The translations under genes and the position numbers were made by a program. The notes under the pieces were generated by a model. The model made no database searches. It was not told the DNA's origin and saw only the letters and a program-made list of their open reading frames with translations. DNA of 64,000 bases from Pedobacter steynii (lineage in GTDB: Bacteria > Bacteroidota > Bacteroidia > Sphingobacteriales > Sphingobacteriaceae), in contig NZ_CP017141.1 of NCBI RefSeq assembly GCF_001721645.1, positions 4,464,001 through 4,528,000 on the forward strand, given 5' to 3'. Within the stretch, counting starts at the first letter, position 1; every line of letters starts with the position of its first letter. Of the stretch, positions 32,397-41,689 are shown piece by piece.

Positions 32397-32861
32397 ATGC
32401 AAAACGTACTTGACCCCACAGATGTTGAAATTCTCAGGTTGCTTCAACAGGATGCGACACTCAATAATAAAGAGATCGCTTTTGAGATCAAAAAATCTAT
32501 TGCTACGGTTCACGAACGGATCCGAAAGCTGAAAGAACAAGGCTACATCAAACGTATTGTGGCCATACTTGACCGGAAAAAGATCGATAGAAGCCTGATT
32601 GCATTCTCACATGTATTCTTAAAAGAACATACTGCGGAAACCCTGGGAGAGTTTGAAAATGAAGTGGCAAAATTTGACGAGGTGATGGAGTGTTTTCAGA
32701 TGACTGGTGCTTACGATTTTATTCTGCGTATTGCCACGAGTGATATGGATGCTTACCACCTGTTTTTGCGCCATAAATTAGCCACCCTTCCAAACGTAAG
32801 TACAGTTCAAAGTTTCTTTGTATTGTCGGAGACCAAAAGTGAAACCGCGTACCCGCTATAA
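32397..32861 (+). CDS. Lrp/AsnC family transcriptional regulator
   Basis: The 154-residue regulator has an N-terminal helix-turn-helix (LDPTDVEILRLLQQDATLNN, then TVHERIRKLKEQGYIKRIVA) and a C-terminal RAM domain (about 65-150; MECFQMTGAYDFILRIATSD). RAM domains bind amino acids and drive octamer formation. It is divergent from the PLP cysteine-synthase-like gene and separated from it by a perfect palindrome, so sulfur or amino-acid responsive control of that gene is the likeliest job. A strong terminator follows. Confidence 0.93.
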   Translation: MQNVLDPTDVEILRLLQQDATLNNKEIAFEIKKSIATVHERIRKLKEQGYIKRIVAILDRKKIDRSLIAFSHVFLKEHTAETLGEFENEVAKFDEVMECFQMTGAYDFILRIATSDMDAYHLFLRHKLATLPNVSTVQSFFVLSETKSETAYPL

Positions 32862-32892
32862 GTTTTTTTATTTTGACCCGGGATCTTCACAA

Positions 32893-32929
32893 AAAAAAAG
32901 CAATTTCGGGGTAGAAAATTGCTTTTTTT
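32893..32929. terminator. Bidirectional terminator between lrp and the Mla operon
   Basis: AAAAAAAGCAATTT (32893-32906) pairs perfectly with AAATTGCTTTTTTT (32916-32929) around a 9-nt loop. It serves the Lrp gene on plus and the MCE gene (stop at 32984) on minus. Confidence 0.88.
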
Positions 32930-32983
32930 GTGAAACTACTGAACCTGAAATTGTTGGTATGAATAATTTCAGAACGGTCCCGT

Positions 32984-33979
32984 CTACTGTTTTTCTGTTG
33001 CTTTTGCCGCTTCAGCTTCTGCCTTGGCTTTTTTCTTAAAGAATCCTCTCAGCAGGAAGTTATGTTGTAAAGCTTCCATATTCTGGTCCAGCTTTTTGCT
33101 GCTTCCTTCCAGGTTCTGCATAATAGCTTTGATCTGTTCGGCAGTTTTCTGATCGTTTAATAACATCCCGGCTGCATTGTCAGACTGTGTCAGTTTTGAC
33201 GAAGCTTTATTGAGGTTCTCTGTCATTGCTGCGGCTGAGCTAGCTGTTTTTTTTAACTCATTTACGGAGGCCTGAAGCTGTGAAAATACCAGAGTATCTG
33301 TCAGCATTTTATCTGCCAGACCGCCTTTTGAATTCATTTTTCTTGTGAATGCATTCAGGTCTACCGCCATTTTATTGGCAGATTCGGTAGTCACTTTCAG
33401 GTTCTGTACGATGGCTTTGAAATTATCTGCAATCTGCTGATCGGCCAATAATGCTCCGGCAGCGCCTTTTCCTTCTACCAGGTTTTTAGCCAGGATTTTA
33501 AAGTCTGAAGTCACGTCAACCAGGTTTTTATTGTTTACCTGGAAGGTTTTCATAATGTCGTCTGTAGATAGTGCATTGCTCGCTTTCAGGCGGTCGCCAT
33601 CTTCTACAAATGGGAATTTTGGTGATCCTCCTGTTACGACAATGATCTTGTTTCCGATTAATCCATCGGAGCTGATGGTTGCAGTAGCATCTTTATGGAT
33701 GTATTTATGCGCTTCTTCTTCAATGTTCAGGAATACCTGCACCTGTGAAGTTCCGAAGAACTGGATTTTTCTGATGGTTCCGATTTTAACTCCTGAAAAC
33801 CAAACATTGTTTCCTGCTTTTAGTCCCTGGATATCATTAAAAACAACATCAACAGTGAAGCTCTTTACAAATGTCTTTTTTTGACTGCCCAGCGTAAAAA
33901 TCCCTAATACAAAAATAAGCAAACCCAGGAATACGAATACTCCTACTGTTACTTTGCGACGCGTGTCTGTTACTTGCAT
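32984..33979 (-). CDS. mlaD: MCE-domain protein (MlaD-like lipid transport subunit)
   Basis: The 331-residue protein has one N-terminal transmembrane helix (about 11-31, VTVGVFVFLGLLIFVLGIF), a single MCE domain (about 38-115; VVFNDIQGLKAGNNVWFSGV) and a long helical tail with coiled-coil character (about 140-315), ending in a Lys/Ala-rich stretch. It is the periplasmic lipid-binding subunit of an MlaFED-type transporter. It follows the ATPase gene by 4 bp. The tail is longer than E. coli MlaD (183 residues) and may bridge toward the outer membrane, as proposed for other long MCE proteins. Confidence 0.9.
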   Translation of the reverse strand: MQVTDTRRKVTVGVFVFLGLLIFVLGIFTLGSQKKTFVKSFTVDVVFNDIQGLKAGNNVWFSGVKIGTIRKIQFFGTSQVQVFLNIEEEAHKYIHKDATATISSDGLIGNKIIVVTGGSPKFPFVEDGDRLKASNALSTDDIMKTFQVNNKNLVDVTSDFKILAKNLVEGKGAAGALLADQQIADNFKAIVQNLKVTTESANKMAVDLNAFTRKMNSKGGLADKMLTDTLVFSQLQASVNELKKTASSAAAMTENLNKASSKLTQSDNAAGMLLNDQKTAEQIKAIMQNLEGSSKKLDQNMEALQHNFLLRGFFKKKAKAEAEAAKATEKQ

Positions 33980-33983
33980 ATTG

Positions 33984-34757
33984 TTATTGTATAAAATTAT
34001 AATCGTAAAATGGTTTCACCCGTTCATCACTGGTGTTAAATACTTCGTCAAAGGTTCCCTGACGTTCAAATTTGCCATCGAGCAGCATGGCGACCCTATT
34101 GCCGACTGCTTTGGCGCAAGTGAGATCATGAGTGATCACGATAGAGCTGGTATGAAAGCGTTCCTGTACCTCATTAATCAGGCTGTTGATTTCCAGACAG
34201 GTAATCGGGTCTAAACCGGCAGTAGGTTCATCATAAAGCATCACCTCCGGCTGAAGGATCAGTGTCCTCGCAATTCCTACTCTTTTTCTTTGTCCGCCGG
34301 AAAGCTCTGAAGGCATCTGATTAATAGTCTGCAACAAGCCTACGGCATCCAGTACCCTTTCCACAGCCTGGTTCACTTCTCCTTTGGTCAGCCTGCGCTG
34401 ATTTCTTACCAGGGGAAATTCCAGGTTTTGCCTTACCGTCATACTATCATAGAGGGCCGAATTCTGAAAAGAGAACCCCACTTTCAGGCGTAAAGCTAAA
34501 AGTTCTTTATAGCTGATCTGGTCTACATGCTGCCCCAGTACTTTTACTTCTCCTTCGTCCGGACTGAGCAGCCCAACGAGTATCTTAATCAATACGGATT
34601 TTCCCGTTCCCGATTTTCCGAGAACAACCAGATTTTCTCTTTTATAAAGATCCAGGTCAACGCCTTTAAGCACATCATAACTGCCAAAGGATTTATATAG
34701 CCCTTTGATCTCTATTACTTTTTCCTGATCCGTATCGGTTGGTTTCTTTTGTTCCAT
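33984..34757 (-). CDS. mlaF: ABC transporter ATPase, MlaF-like
   Basis: A 257-residue ABC ATPase with Walker A VLGKSGTGKSVLIKIL, Q-loop GFSFQNSALYDS, signature LSGGQRKRVGIARTL, Walker B MLYDEPTAGLD and H-loop VITHDL. The S-x-G-T-G-K-S Walker A and the neighbouring MlaE and MCE genes identify the phospholipid transport ATPase. It starts 11 bp after the permease stop. It should power lipid movement between the inner and outer membranes. Confidence 0.92.
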   Translation of the reverse strand: MEQKKPTDTDQEKVIEIKGLYKSFGSYDVLKGVDLDLYKRENLVVLGKSGTGKSVLIKILVGLLSPDEGEVKVLGQHVDQISYKELLALRLKVGFSFQNSALYDSMTVRQNLEFPLVRNQRRLTKGEVNQAVERVLDAVGLLQTINQMPSELSGGQRKRVGIARTLILQPEVMLYDEPTAGLDPITCLEINSLINEVQERFHTSSIVITHDLTCAKAVGNRVAMLLDGKFERQGTFDEVFNTSDERVKPFYDYNFIQ

Positions 34758-34768
34758 TATTTAAAAGA

Positions 34769-35578
34769 TCAAGTTCTGAATAGACCAAAAAACTGTACGG
34801 AGATGACCTCTTCTATAAAGATGAGAAACATTCCGATAACTACTGCGGAGTTGGCCGCTTTACCCACACCCTCTGTTCCTTTTGAAGAGTTATAACCCTG
34901 GTAACAGCCAACAATCCCAATGGTGAACCCAAAGAGCACGGCTTTAACGGTAGAAGCAGTGATGTCTAAAAAAGTAATCGATTCTAAAGAGGTCTGAAAA
35001 AATGCCCTGGCACTGGTATCTTCAAATAAAGATACATTCAGTAAGGCACCCAGCATTCCAACCATTGCCGTGTAAAAGGTAAGGATAGGAATGGTGATGG
35101 TTGCTGCAAGCACCCTTGTGGTAACGAGAAATTTAAAAGGGTTTGTAGCAGAAACTTCCATGGCATCAATCTGCTCTGTTACCCTCATTGAGCCCAATTC
35201 TGCACCGATACTGGAGCCAACTTTTCCTGCGGCAATGAGTGAGGTAAGGAGTGGTGCAAGCGTTCTCAGCAGGGCAATACCCACCAGTGAAGGAAGCCAG
35301 GAAGTGGCCCCGAACTCGGCCAGTGATGGCCTGGATTGCTTGGTAAATACAATACCTGTGATAAAGCCCGTTAAAGATATTAAGGCTAAAGACCGGTAGC
35401 CAATGTCATAGCATTGCCTCATGAGTTCTTTTCCCTCGTAAGGTGGAAGGAATCCTTCCTTAAAAAAACGCGTGACGAATTGACAGACATCGTAAAAAGT
35501 AAGAAACATCCTGGTTATCTTTCCGGGAGGTTTGACTTCTTTTCTTATATGGGCTGGAGTTTCAGCTGTTTTATCCAT
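34769..35578 (-). CDS. mlaE: ABC transporter permease, MlaE-like
   Basis: The 269-residue MlaE family permease has about five or six membrane helices. The family block VGIALLRTLAPLLTSLIAAG, then KVGSSIGAELGSMRVTEQID and DAMEVSATNPFKFLVTTRVL, is clear; E-x-G-x-M-x-V-x-E-Q-I-D-A is the MlaE signature. It is the first gene of the mlaEFD unit, and the 178 bp upstream to 35757 should hold its promoter. No clear TAnnTTTG box was found there by eye. Confidence 0.93.
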   Translation of the reverse strand: MDKTAETPAHIRKEVKPPGKITRMFLTFYDVCQFVTRFFKEGFLPPYEGKELMRQCYDIGYRSLALISLTGFITGIVFTKQSRPSLAEFGATSWLPSLVGIALLRTLAPLLTSLIAAGKVGSSIGAELGSMRVTEQIDAMEVSATNPFKFLVTTRVLAATITIPILTFYTAMVGMLGALLNVSLFEDTSARAFFQTSLESITFLDITASTVKAVLFGFTIGIVGCYQGYNSSKGTEGVGKAANSAVVIGMFLIFIEEVISVQFFGLFRT

Positions 35579-35710
35579 TAATTAGTGTAGGTGTGATCAG
35601 ATTATATTAAAAAACTCCTTTTATATTATGTGTTATAACAGAGATGTGCAACACGTATCAAAATTTGCGCCATATTAACGATATATTCCCGATTATAGTG
35701 TTTTTTACAT

Positions 35711-35739
35711 AAAAAAATGGCCTGTAAATTACAGACCAT
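35711..35739 (-). terminator. Terminator of the DPP-IV gene
   Basis: ATGGCCTGT (35717-35725) pairs, with one mismatch, with ACAGACCAT (35731-35739). On the minus strand the stem is followed by a T-run (A-run 35711-35717 on plus). It lies 18 bp beyond the stop at 35757. Confidence 0.7.
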
Positions 35740-35756
35740 CCTTTTATTTCCTTCTT

Positions 35757-37931
35757 TTATTTTCCTCCAGGAGGGCAGTTTTTCTGTAAAAACTGAGTGT
35801 AGGTGAGGGCTAAATGCTGGAAGGTGCCATCCCCTTCACTGATGCTGTGTGTCCGGTTAGGGTAGGACATCATCTGGAATACTTTTCCGTGTTTGATGAG
35901 TTCATTAATCAGCATCTCTGCATTCTGATAATGTACGTTGTCATCGCCTGTACCATGAATGTAAAGCAGGTTACCTTTGAGATTTTTTGCATAGCTGATC
36001 GGAGAGCCTTTTACATAGGCTTCCGTTGTTTTCAAAGGAGAACCCATATAACGTTCCTGATAAACATTGTCGTAAGTCAGCTGATTGGCAACGGCTGCAA
36101 TTGCAATTCCTGTCTTATAAATCTCAGGATATTGAAACAACAGGTTTAAAGTCGAAGAACCACCTCCGCTCCATCCCCAAACGGCAATCCTGTCTTTATC
36201 AACAAAAGGCCATTCCAGAATCTTCTTCGCAGCCATGGCCTGATCACGTATGTTCAGTGTACCTATGTTTTTATAAATACTTTTGCGCCAATCTCTGCCT
36301 TTTGGCGCTGGTGCGCCACGGTTTTCTATGGAAATATAGATGTAACCATCTTTAGCCATATCACCTGCATATAGGAAATTACGTCCTGCCCCATAAGTAT
36401 CGGTTACGGTTTGAGATGCCGGCTCTCCATATACATAGAATACTACCGGATATTTCTTAGTGCGGTCAAAATTATCAGGTTTTTTCATCCAGCCATCCAG
36501 AATGATTCCATCTTCGGTGGTTACTTTAAAAAACTCTACCTGGTTTTTAGGTGGTTTTATCCTGCCCAGCTGATTGGTAACGCTGCCTTCCATTGTCAAA
36601 GGATTCAAAGTGCTCAGCTTCATCCATTCTGTGATCGGGCGGACAGTAGCATTGGTGTATTGATGGCGGGCAAAAATACCATTTGGAGAAATTTCATAAC
36701 TATGCGTACCCGGAAGGATAGAGGGGGTAACCATTTCGGCCTTACCACCACCGCTTAATTTTGTTTTAAACAGGTACTTCTGAGTGGCATTCTCCGGAGA
36801 AGCCATAAAATAGAATAAGTTGTTTTTCTCATCGATCAGGGACTTTTCGATCACATCATAATCACCTTTGGTGATCAGCGTTTCTTTTTTACCGTCTTTA
36901 CTGATGCGGTAGTGGTGGCGCCATCCGTCTTTTTCACTTGCCCAGATGAATTCCTTACCTCCATTGATCCATTCCCATCCCGCGGTTACGTCAATCCAGG
37001 CTTTATCCGTTTCACTATAAATGTTTTTTACGGCGCCCGACTGTGCGTTGGCTACAAAAAGCTTACTCACATTCTGCTCTCTGTTTAACTGTTGAAGGAT
37101 CACTTCATTGGTGTTTGGAATCCAGTCCATTCTTGGAATGTAGTTCTGGATATGATCTCCGGGAACATCCAGCCATTTTGTGGTGGCAGTGCTGATGTCT
37201 ACAACTCCAACTTTGCAGGAAGAAGGGTCCTGGCCAACTTTTGGATATTCTACAGGGATATTAAAAGAGTAAATGGAATCGGTATTGTTGATCATCAGGA
37301 AGTTTCTGATTTTGCGGGCATCTAACTGCCAGTAGGCAATTGTTTTTCCATCAGGGCTCCATCTGAAACCGTCTCTGCAGTCAAACTCCTCCTCGTATAC
37401 CCAGTCAAATGTACCATTGATCACCCGGTCAGTACCATCAGTGGTTAAGGTTTTTGTGCTGCGGAGATTCAGGTCATCTACATATAAATTGTGTTTGCTG
37501 ACATAAGCTACTTTGCTTCCGTCCGGAGAAAACTTGGCGAACATCAGAGAAGATGCCGGCTGATCTTTTCCTACTTTGATCAGTTCTTTAGTTTTCAGGT
37601 CGGCGACAAAATAATCTCCGCGTGTTTCATATCTCCATACCTTTTTGCTATTGGTATAAAGCAAGATTTTACTGCCGTCTTCAGAGATCTGAAAGTCTTT
37701 GATCTCCCCAAGTCCGCTTCCGGAATTGGAATAAATAAAACTCTGGTCGAGGATGATCTTTTGTTCGTTTTTTGGTAAAGTGATGGAAACGATGTTTCCG
37801 TCCTTCACCTGATAGTAGGAGTTGCCATCCTTAGCCCATTTCAGATCAGACTGTCTTTGCGCATGGCCCTGTCCGCAATATCCGAGAAAGATGATGACGG
37901 TCAGCTTAAAAAAGAGATTTTTAAAGTTCAT
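35757..37931 (-). CDS. Dipeptidyl peptidase IV family serine peptidase (S9B)
   Basis: The 724-residue periplasmic peptidase has a signal peptide ending at CGQGHAQ. An eight-bladed propeller fills about 40-470 and includes the substrate-anchoring Glu motif DWVYEEEFDCRDGF. The catalytic alpha/beta hydrolase domain has the nucleophile S588 in GWSGGGSS, Asp in HGTGDDNVHY and His in NRTHSISEGDG. DPP-IV enzymes remove Xaa-Pro or Xaa-Ala dipeptides from peptides. The length matches bacterial DPP-IV. The start is 2 bp from the stop of the LTA-synthase-like gene, so they share a transcript. The role is most likely peptide nutrition. Confidence 0.94.
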   Translation of the reverse strand: MNFKNLFFKLTVIIFLGYCGQGHAQRQSDLKWAKDGNSYYQVKDGNIVSITLPKNEQKIILDQSFIYSNSGSGLGEIKDFQISEDGSKILLYTNSKKVWRYETRGDYFVADLKTKELIKVGKDQPASSLMFAKFSPDGSKVAYVSKHNLYVDDLNLRSTKTLTTDGTDRVINGTFDWVYEEEFDCRDGFRWSPDGKTIAYWQLDARKIRNFLMINNTDSIYSFNIPVEYPKVGQDPSSCKVGVVDISTATTKWLDVPGDHIQNYIPRMDWIPNTNEVILQQLNREQNVSKLFVANAQSGAVKNIYSETDKAWIDVTAGWEWINGGKEFIWASEKDGWRHHYRISKDGKKETLITKGDYDVIEKSLIDEKNNLFYFMASPENATQKYLFKTKLSGGGKAEMVTPSILPGTHSYEISPNGIFARHQYTNATVRPITEWMKLSTLNPLTMEGSVTNQLGRIKPPKNQVEFFKVTTEDGIILDGWMKKPDNFDRTKKYPVVFYVYGEPASQTVTDTYGAGRNFLYAGDMAKDGYIYISIENRGAPAPKGRDWRKSIYKNIGTLNIRDQAMAAKKILEWPFVDKDRIAVWGWSGGGSSTLNLLFQYPEIYKTGIAIAAVANQLTYDNVYQERYMGSPLKTTEAYVKGSPISYAKNLKGNLLYIHGTGDDNVHYQNAEMLINELIKHGKVFQMMSYPNRTHSISEGDGTFQHLALTYTQFLQKNCPPGGK

Positions 37932-37933
37932 TT

Positions 37934-39799
37934 TTATAATTCTATAAATTGCTGATATACTTTTTGAAGGTATGATTTGGCATGGTCAAGCAGCTCAGAG
38001 GTTTTGACCTTGTCTTTTGGATTGCTGTTAAATAAAACCATCTTACCTACATTATCAAATGTAACACATTGTTGGTTATCGATAAAGCCCATTCCATTAT
38101 CCCATGTAAAATAGGCGAAAGGTTTGGTATAAGGGTTCAACATATTTTTACTCCATACAAACTCCTTAGCCGGAATTTGTAGTTGTGCCAGCAGTGTGGC
38201 GGCAATGTCGACTTGTGAACCTACATTGCTGAACTTGCGTCCTCTAAATTCATCTTTGATCACCTCTCCATAAAACAGTAGCGGAATATGGTAGCGTTCC
38301 GGAGCATAAATCTCGTAGGCCTGTTTTGGAAGTCCGTGACCATGATCTGCTACAAATACAAACAAGGTGTTTTTGTACCAGCTTTGTTTCTTTGCCTGGT
38401 TCAGATAAGCATTAATACAGGAATCTGTATAGTAAGCTGTGCTTTTGAATTTGGCAACATTATCGGAATTTCCGAATTTAGGTTTTCCGGGAAGGGTGTA
38501 AGGCTCGTGGTTACTGAGGGTTAACAAAGTGGAAAAGAAAGGTTGCTTTTCGGCATTCAGATCTTTCAGTTGCCTGCCAAATACCACTTCATCATATTTT
38601 CCCCAGGTAGATTGTAATTCCCCTCCTTTAAAACTATTTCTATCTATTAGCTTCTGATAATCATGACTGAGAATAAAAGCTTTGTAATTGTCGAATTCAG
38701 ATTCTCCTCCATAATAGAAAGAGGTATTGTAGCCGTTTTTATGGAAGGATTGGGAGAGGGCAGGTAATTTCTGCATTTTCTCCGGCCATTTTACGACACT
38801 TCCGGAAGCCAGTGTCGGGAACCCCGCAAGAGAAGCAATAATACCTTTGTCTGTGCGGTTACCGGAAGCATAAATTTTATCGAACAATACCCCTTTGTGC
38901 ATCAGCGTATCGAAATGAGGGGTGATCCCGGATTCGTTTCCCAATGTTTGGGTGAGGTCGGCCGTAAAGCTTTCAATGATGACAAAAACCACGTTAGGCC
39001 TGTTTGTTTTTAAAATCTGGATGGTACTGTCTTTTTCCGTTGTATAAAGCCCTTTAAGCAGTTGATCTGCTTTTTTAGGTTCGAAATAAACGTAAGGGTT
39101 ATTCCTGGCCATTCTTTCAGAAAGCGAGCTTCTGAGCAGGTTCCATTCTGTATTTACAGCAGCCTGATTGAGCAATTGTTCTTTCGAAAAATAAGCCATA
39201 CTCTGAGTGATGGGAGAGCCCCTGAGGCCTCCACGAATCAGGATAAAGGAAAGACCAATCAAGAGCACGGATACCAGGGCACGCAACCAGATTGATGAGC
39301 TGCCAAAATTCAGCTTCCGGGAAACGACCCAGCGCTGGATAAACAGGCTCAGAACGATCATTAAAACCAATAAGGACAGCGATAGTCCGATTGGAGAGGA
39401 GGCACTGGAAGCCATGGCTTCATTGGGGGTGGAAATGGCAAAACCTATGGCTTTGGCATTTACTTTACTTCCCCATTCTCTGTAAATATTGAAATTGATG
39501 ACTGAAATGATACTGAATAATACAATCAGGACTTTGTTATAGGTAGAGATCCATTTGAGTTCCACGACTTTTCTGCCACTTAAAAGCCAGTAAATATAGG
39601 CTACGAGTGGAATGATGGCCAGGTATGCCGTCATGGAAAGGTCTAATAAAATGGCATGATAGAAAGTTGCCATGGTCTCAGATAGCGGGACCATGGCAAG
39701 TTTTTTATGATAAATAAGAAGGAACATCAGTCGGTCGACAAAGAAAAATAGCAACCAGAAGATGTAAAATCTAATTAAAAAGATAAGGCTTTTGAACAT
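37934..39799 (-). CDS. LTA-synthase-like membrane sulfatase-fold enzyme (phosphoglycerol/phosphoethanolamine transferase class)
   Basis: The 621-residue protein has five N-terminal transmembrane helices (about 1-190) and a periplasmic alkaline phosphatase-like domain (about 265-600). Metal and nucleophile motifs are IIESFTADLTQ, the candidate catalytic Thr in SGNRTDKGIIASLAG, LSNHEPYTLP and FVADHGHGLP. In Gram-negative bacteria such enzymes transfer phosphoglycerol to periplasmic glucans or modify lipids; the acceptor here is unknown. It lies between the secreted DUF4412-like gene (11 bp) and the DPP-IV gene (2 bp). Confidence 0.9.
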   Translation of the reverse strand: MFKSLIFLIRFYIFWLLFFFVDRLMFLLIYHKKLAMVPLSETMATFYHAILLDLSMTAYLAIIPLVAYIYWLLSGRKVVELKWISTYNKVLIVLFSIISVINFNIYREWGSKVNAKAIGFAISTPNEAMASSASSPIGLSLSLLVLMIVLSLFIQRWVVSRKLNFGSSSIWLRALVSVLLIGLSFILIRGGLRGSPITQSMAYFSKEQLLNQAAVNTEWNLLRSSLSERMARNNPYVYFEPKKADQLLKGLYTTEKDSTIQILKTNRPNVVFVIIESFTADLTQTLGNESGITPHFDTLMHKGVLFDKIYASGNRTDKGIIASLAGFPTLASGSVVKWPEKMQKLPALSQSFHKNGYNTSFYYGGESEFDNYKAFILSHDYQKLIDRNSFKGGELQSTWGKYDEVVFGRQLKDLNAEKQPFFSTLLTLSNHEPYTLPGKPKFGNSDNVAKFKSTAYYTDSCINAYLNQAKKQSWYKNTLFVFVADHGHGLPKQAYEIYAPERYHIPLLFYGEVIKDEFRGRKFSNVGSQVDIAATLLAQLQIPAKEFVWSKNMLNPYTKPFAYFTWDNGMGFIDNQQCVTFDNVGKMVLFNSNPKDKVKTSELLDHAKSYLQKVYQQFIEL

Positions 39800-39810
39800 T
39801 TTAGCGGATG

Positions 39811-40488
39811 TTATTGACCCCCACCTTGCATTTGCATTACTTCTTCCATTGTTTTAAGATCATATCCTTTAGGAACGTCTAATGTAAATGGGCCAGCTGC
39901 TTCTTCGTTTAAGGCCTTGATGGTTGAAGTAGATTTTACACCACGATTAAATTTAGTGAACTTGATCGGCGTACCTTTTACTTCTTTAAATTCCTGGCCC
40001 ATCAGACCTGCAGGAAGCTCGATGTCGTTCGTAGCCCAAAGTTCATAGGTACCTCCTTTGTCGTCTTTATAAGTGTATTTCTCTGCGTTATAGGTAAGGA
40101 TTTTTTGTTTTTCTCCAGTTGCTTTAAAGTCACTGAATTTAGGATCATTTGCTTTTTCTTTCTCATAATCTTCTTTAGTTCCTTTTACCGCAATTTGCAT
40201 CTGCGCTACCGGTACATCAATTAATACCAATGAGTTAAAGGAAACATTGTCAGAGATCACAGTGATGGTTGCAGGACCTTGTTGTAATTCAAATCTCGAC
40301 ATATTGCCGTTGAATTTTACTTTCGTCTCTGTAGGTAGCATGGATGCCATTGGTTCCTGTTCCGGAGTAAGGGAATAGCTTACTCCAAAGGTTACACTTC
40401 CTTCAGAAATTTTCTTTTGAGCGTGTGCGAAGATAGCGGTACTTACAAGAACTGCAGCTAAAACTCCGGTTTTGATAGATTTTAACAT
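39811..40488 (-). CDS. Secreted DUF4412-like protein
   Basis: The 225-residue protein has a signal peptide ending at STAIFAHAQ. The mature part is beta-rich with VTFGVSYSLTPEQEPMASML, NGNMSRFELQQGPATITVI and KTYNAEKYTYK-like strands. The LPTE-x-K-x-x-F-x-G-x-x-x-R pattern resembles DUF4412/GLPGLI-type periplasmic proteins of Bacteroidota. It ends in a Met/Gln/Gly-rich tail (MQMQGGGQ). It precedes the LTA-synthase-like gene by 11 bp. Function is unknown. Confidence 0.75.
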   Translation of the reverse strand: MLKSIKTGVLAAVLVSTAIFAHAQKKISEGSVTFGVSYSLTPEQEPMASMLPTETKVKFNGNMSRFELQQGPATITVISDNVSFNSLVLIDVPVAQMQIAVKGTKEDYEKEKANDPKFSDFKATGEKQKILTYNAEKYTYKDDKGGTYELWATNDIELPAGLMGQEFKEVKGTPIKFTKFNRGVKSTSTIKALNEEAAGPFTLDVPKGYDLKTMEEVMQMQGGGQ

Positions 40489-40520
40489 ATAATAGTTTTT
40501 AGTGTTTATACTTATTTAAT

Positions 40521-41300
40521 TTACCATTTAATTTTCTCTTTGCTGATAAAAGCAGCAACACCTTTTTTGAAATCTTCACTTTCTCTTACCCTGGCATTAA
40601 TCTGTACCGCCAATGAAAGACTGTGGTCTAATTCCCGATTGGTAGTTTGTCCAATCAGTTGCTTGGTTACCACTAACGAATTTGAAGAAGCTTCAGTACA
40701 CAAACTTAATGCAAATTCCTTTACCTTAAGATTAATGTCTTCTTTGTTTGTTACAAAAGTGATTAAACCATAATCTAAAGCCTGCTGGGCCGAGAATAAC
40801 TCTCCGGTAAATAAGATGCGCTTGGCGATGGTTTCCGAGGTCTTTCTTAGCAGAAAACAGGATACTATTGCAGGTACAAAACCCAGTTTCACTTCGGTAT
40901 AACCAAAACTGGCCTCCGGAACAGCAAAGCTGATGTCGCATACGGTAGCCAGACCACATCCCCCGGCAATGGCATGGCCCTCAATCTGTGCAATCACTAC
41001 TTTAGGCAAGTAATAGATGGTGGTAAACAGGCGTTTCAGGTTTTCTGAGTCTGCCAGGTTTTCCTCGTAGGTGTTCTGTTGTAATTGCTGAAGATACGCC
41101 AGATCGGCACCTGCGCTGAATGTGGTTCCATTGGCCTTTAACAGGATCACTTTAACGGTTTCATCTTCCGATGCCTTCATTAAGGTCTGGGTGAGCAGGC
41201 TAACCAGCTCAGGATTTAGGGCGTTACGCTTTTCCGGGCGGTTGATGGAAATGGTTGCAATGCGTTCTTCAACTGAATATAAGACTAAAGGAGCTGTCAT
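40521..41300 (-). CDS. Enoyl-CoA hydratase/isomerase family protein (methylglutaconyl-CoA hydratase-like)
   Basis: This 259-residue crotonase has an N-terminal INRPEKRNALN, the oxyanion-hole segments TTFSAGADLAYLQQL and GHAIAGGCGLATVCD, and the acid/base region EASFGYTEVKLGFVPAIVSC. The EVKLGFVPAIV block resembles methylglutaconyl-CoA hydratase of leucine breakdown more than short-chain enoyl-CoA hydratase. No other leucine-catabolic genes lie in the window, so the substrate is uncertain. It heads the minus-strand run; 32 bp separate it from the secreted protein gene. Confidence 0.88.
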   Translation of the reverse strand: MTAPLVLYSVEERIATISINRPEKRNALNPELVSLLTQTLMKASEDETVKVILLKANGTTFSAGADLAYLQQLQQNTYEENLADSENLKRLFTTIYYLPKVVIAQIEGHAIAGGCGLATVCDISFAVPEASFGYTEVKLGFVPAIVSCFLLRKTSETIAKRILFTGELFSAQQALDYGLITFVTNKEDINLKVKEFALSLCTEASSNSLVVTKQLIGQTTNRELDHSLSLAVQINARVRESEDFKKGVAAFISKEKIKW

Positions 41301-41689
41301 GATCTTTCTGAAATAAATCTTTATTTACGTCAAAAGTAAAGAAACAAAACCATTGGTGTTAGGGGAGGGGATTATATTTTCCCGGAAGCTGATCGCTGAA
41401 TGTTGAACCGCTATTCAGGGCAACAGGCATTTGCCTTCTGAAGAAGGCTATATTAAGGCACTACTTACGGCTATGTTATTGCTTTTTTGAAGGTAGGTTG
41501 GCAGGGCCCATCAGGGCCTGGCAGCCCTGCTAACCTATATTATTTTCAGATGAAAATTTAATGTAAATCGCAGGTAATTGGCCGCTTGTTATAGCGTGTT
41601 TATTAGGTTTAACAAAACTTATTGGCTATATTGGTAGTGTTAATAATGGTATTGTTAATTTTTACTACCAAACATTTAATTTATTCAAT
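41301..41689. other. Intergenic region between divergent genes with two inverted-repeat elements
   Basis: There is no gene. The interval holds a GC-rich hairpin (41494-41537) in otherwise AT-rich DNA and, next to the DUF6266 start, the pair TTGGTAGT (41631-41638) and ACTACCAA (41664-41671) with GTTAAT direct repeats at 41639 and 41654 between them. The 160 bp before the hairpin show nothing recognisable. Confidence 0.7.
41494..41537. repeat. GC-rich long hairpin (REP-like candidate)
   Basis: AGGTTGGCAGGGC (41495-41507) and GCCCTGCTAACCT (41524-41536) are complementary with one mismatch, and the outer T-A pair extends the stem. The 16-nt loop contains a second CAGGGCC, also present in the left arm. 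Its base composition differs from the AT-rich surroundings. It could be a REP-like palindromic repeat or an RNA stem; it has no T-run to suggest a terminator. Confidence 0.55.
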
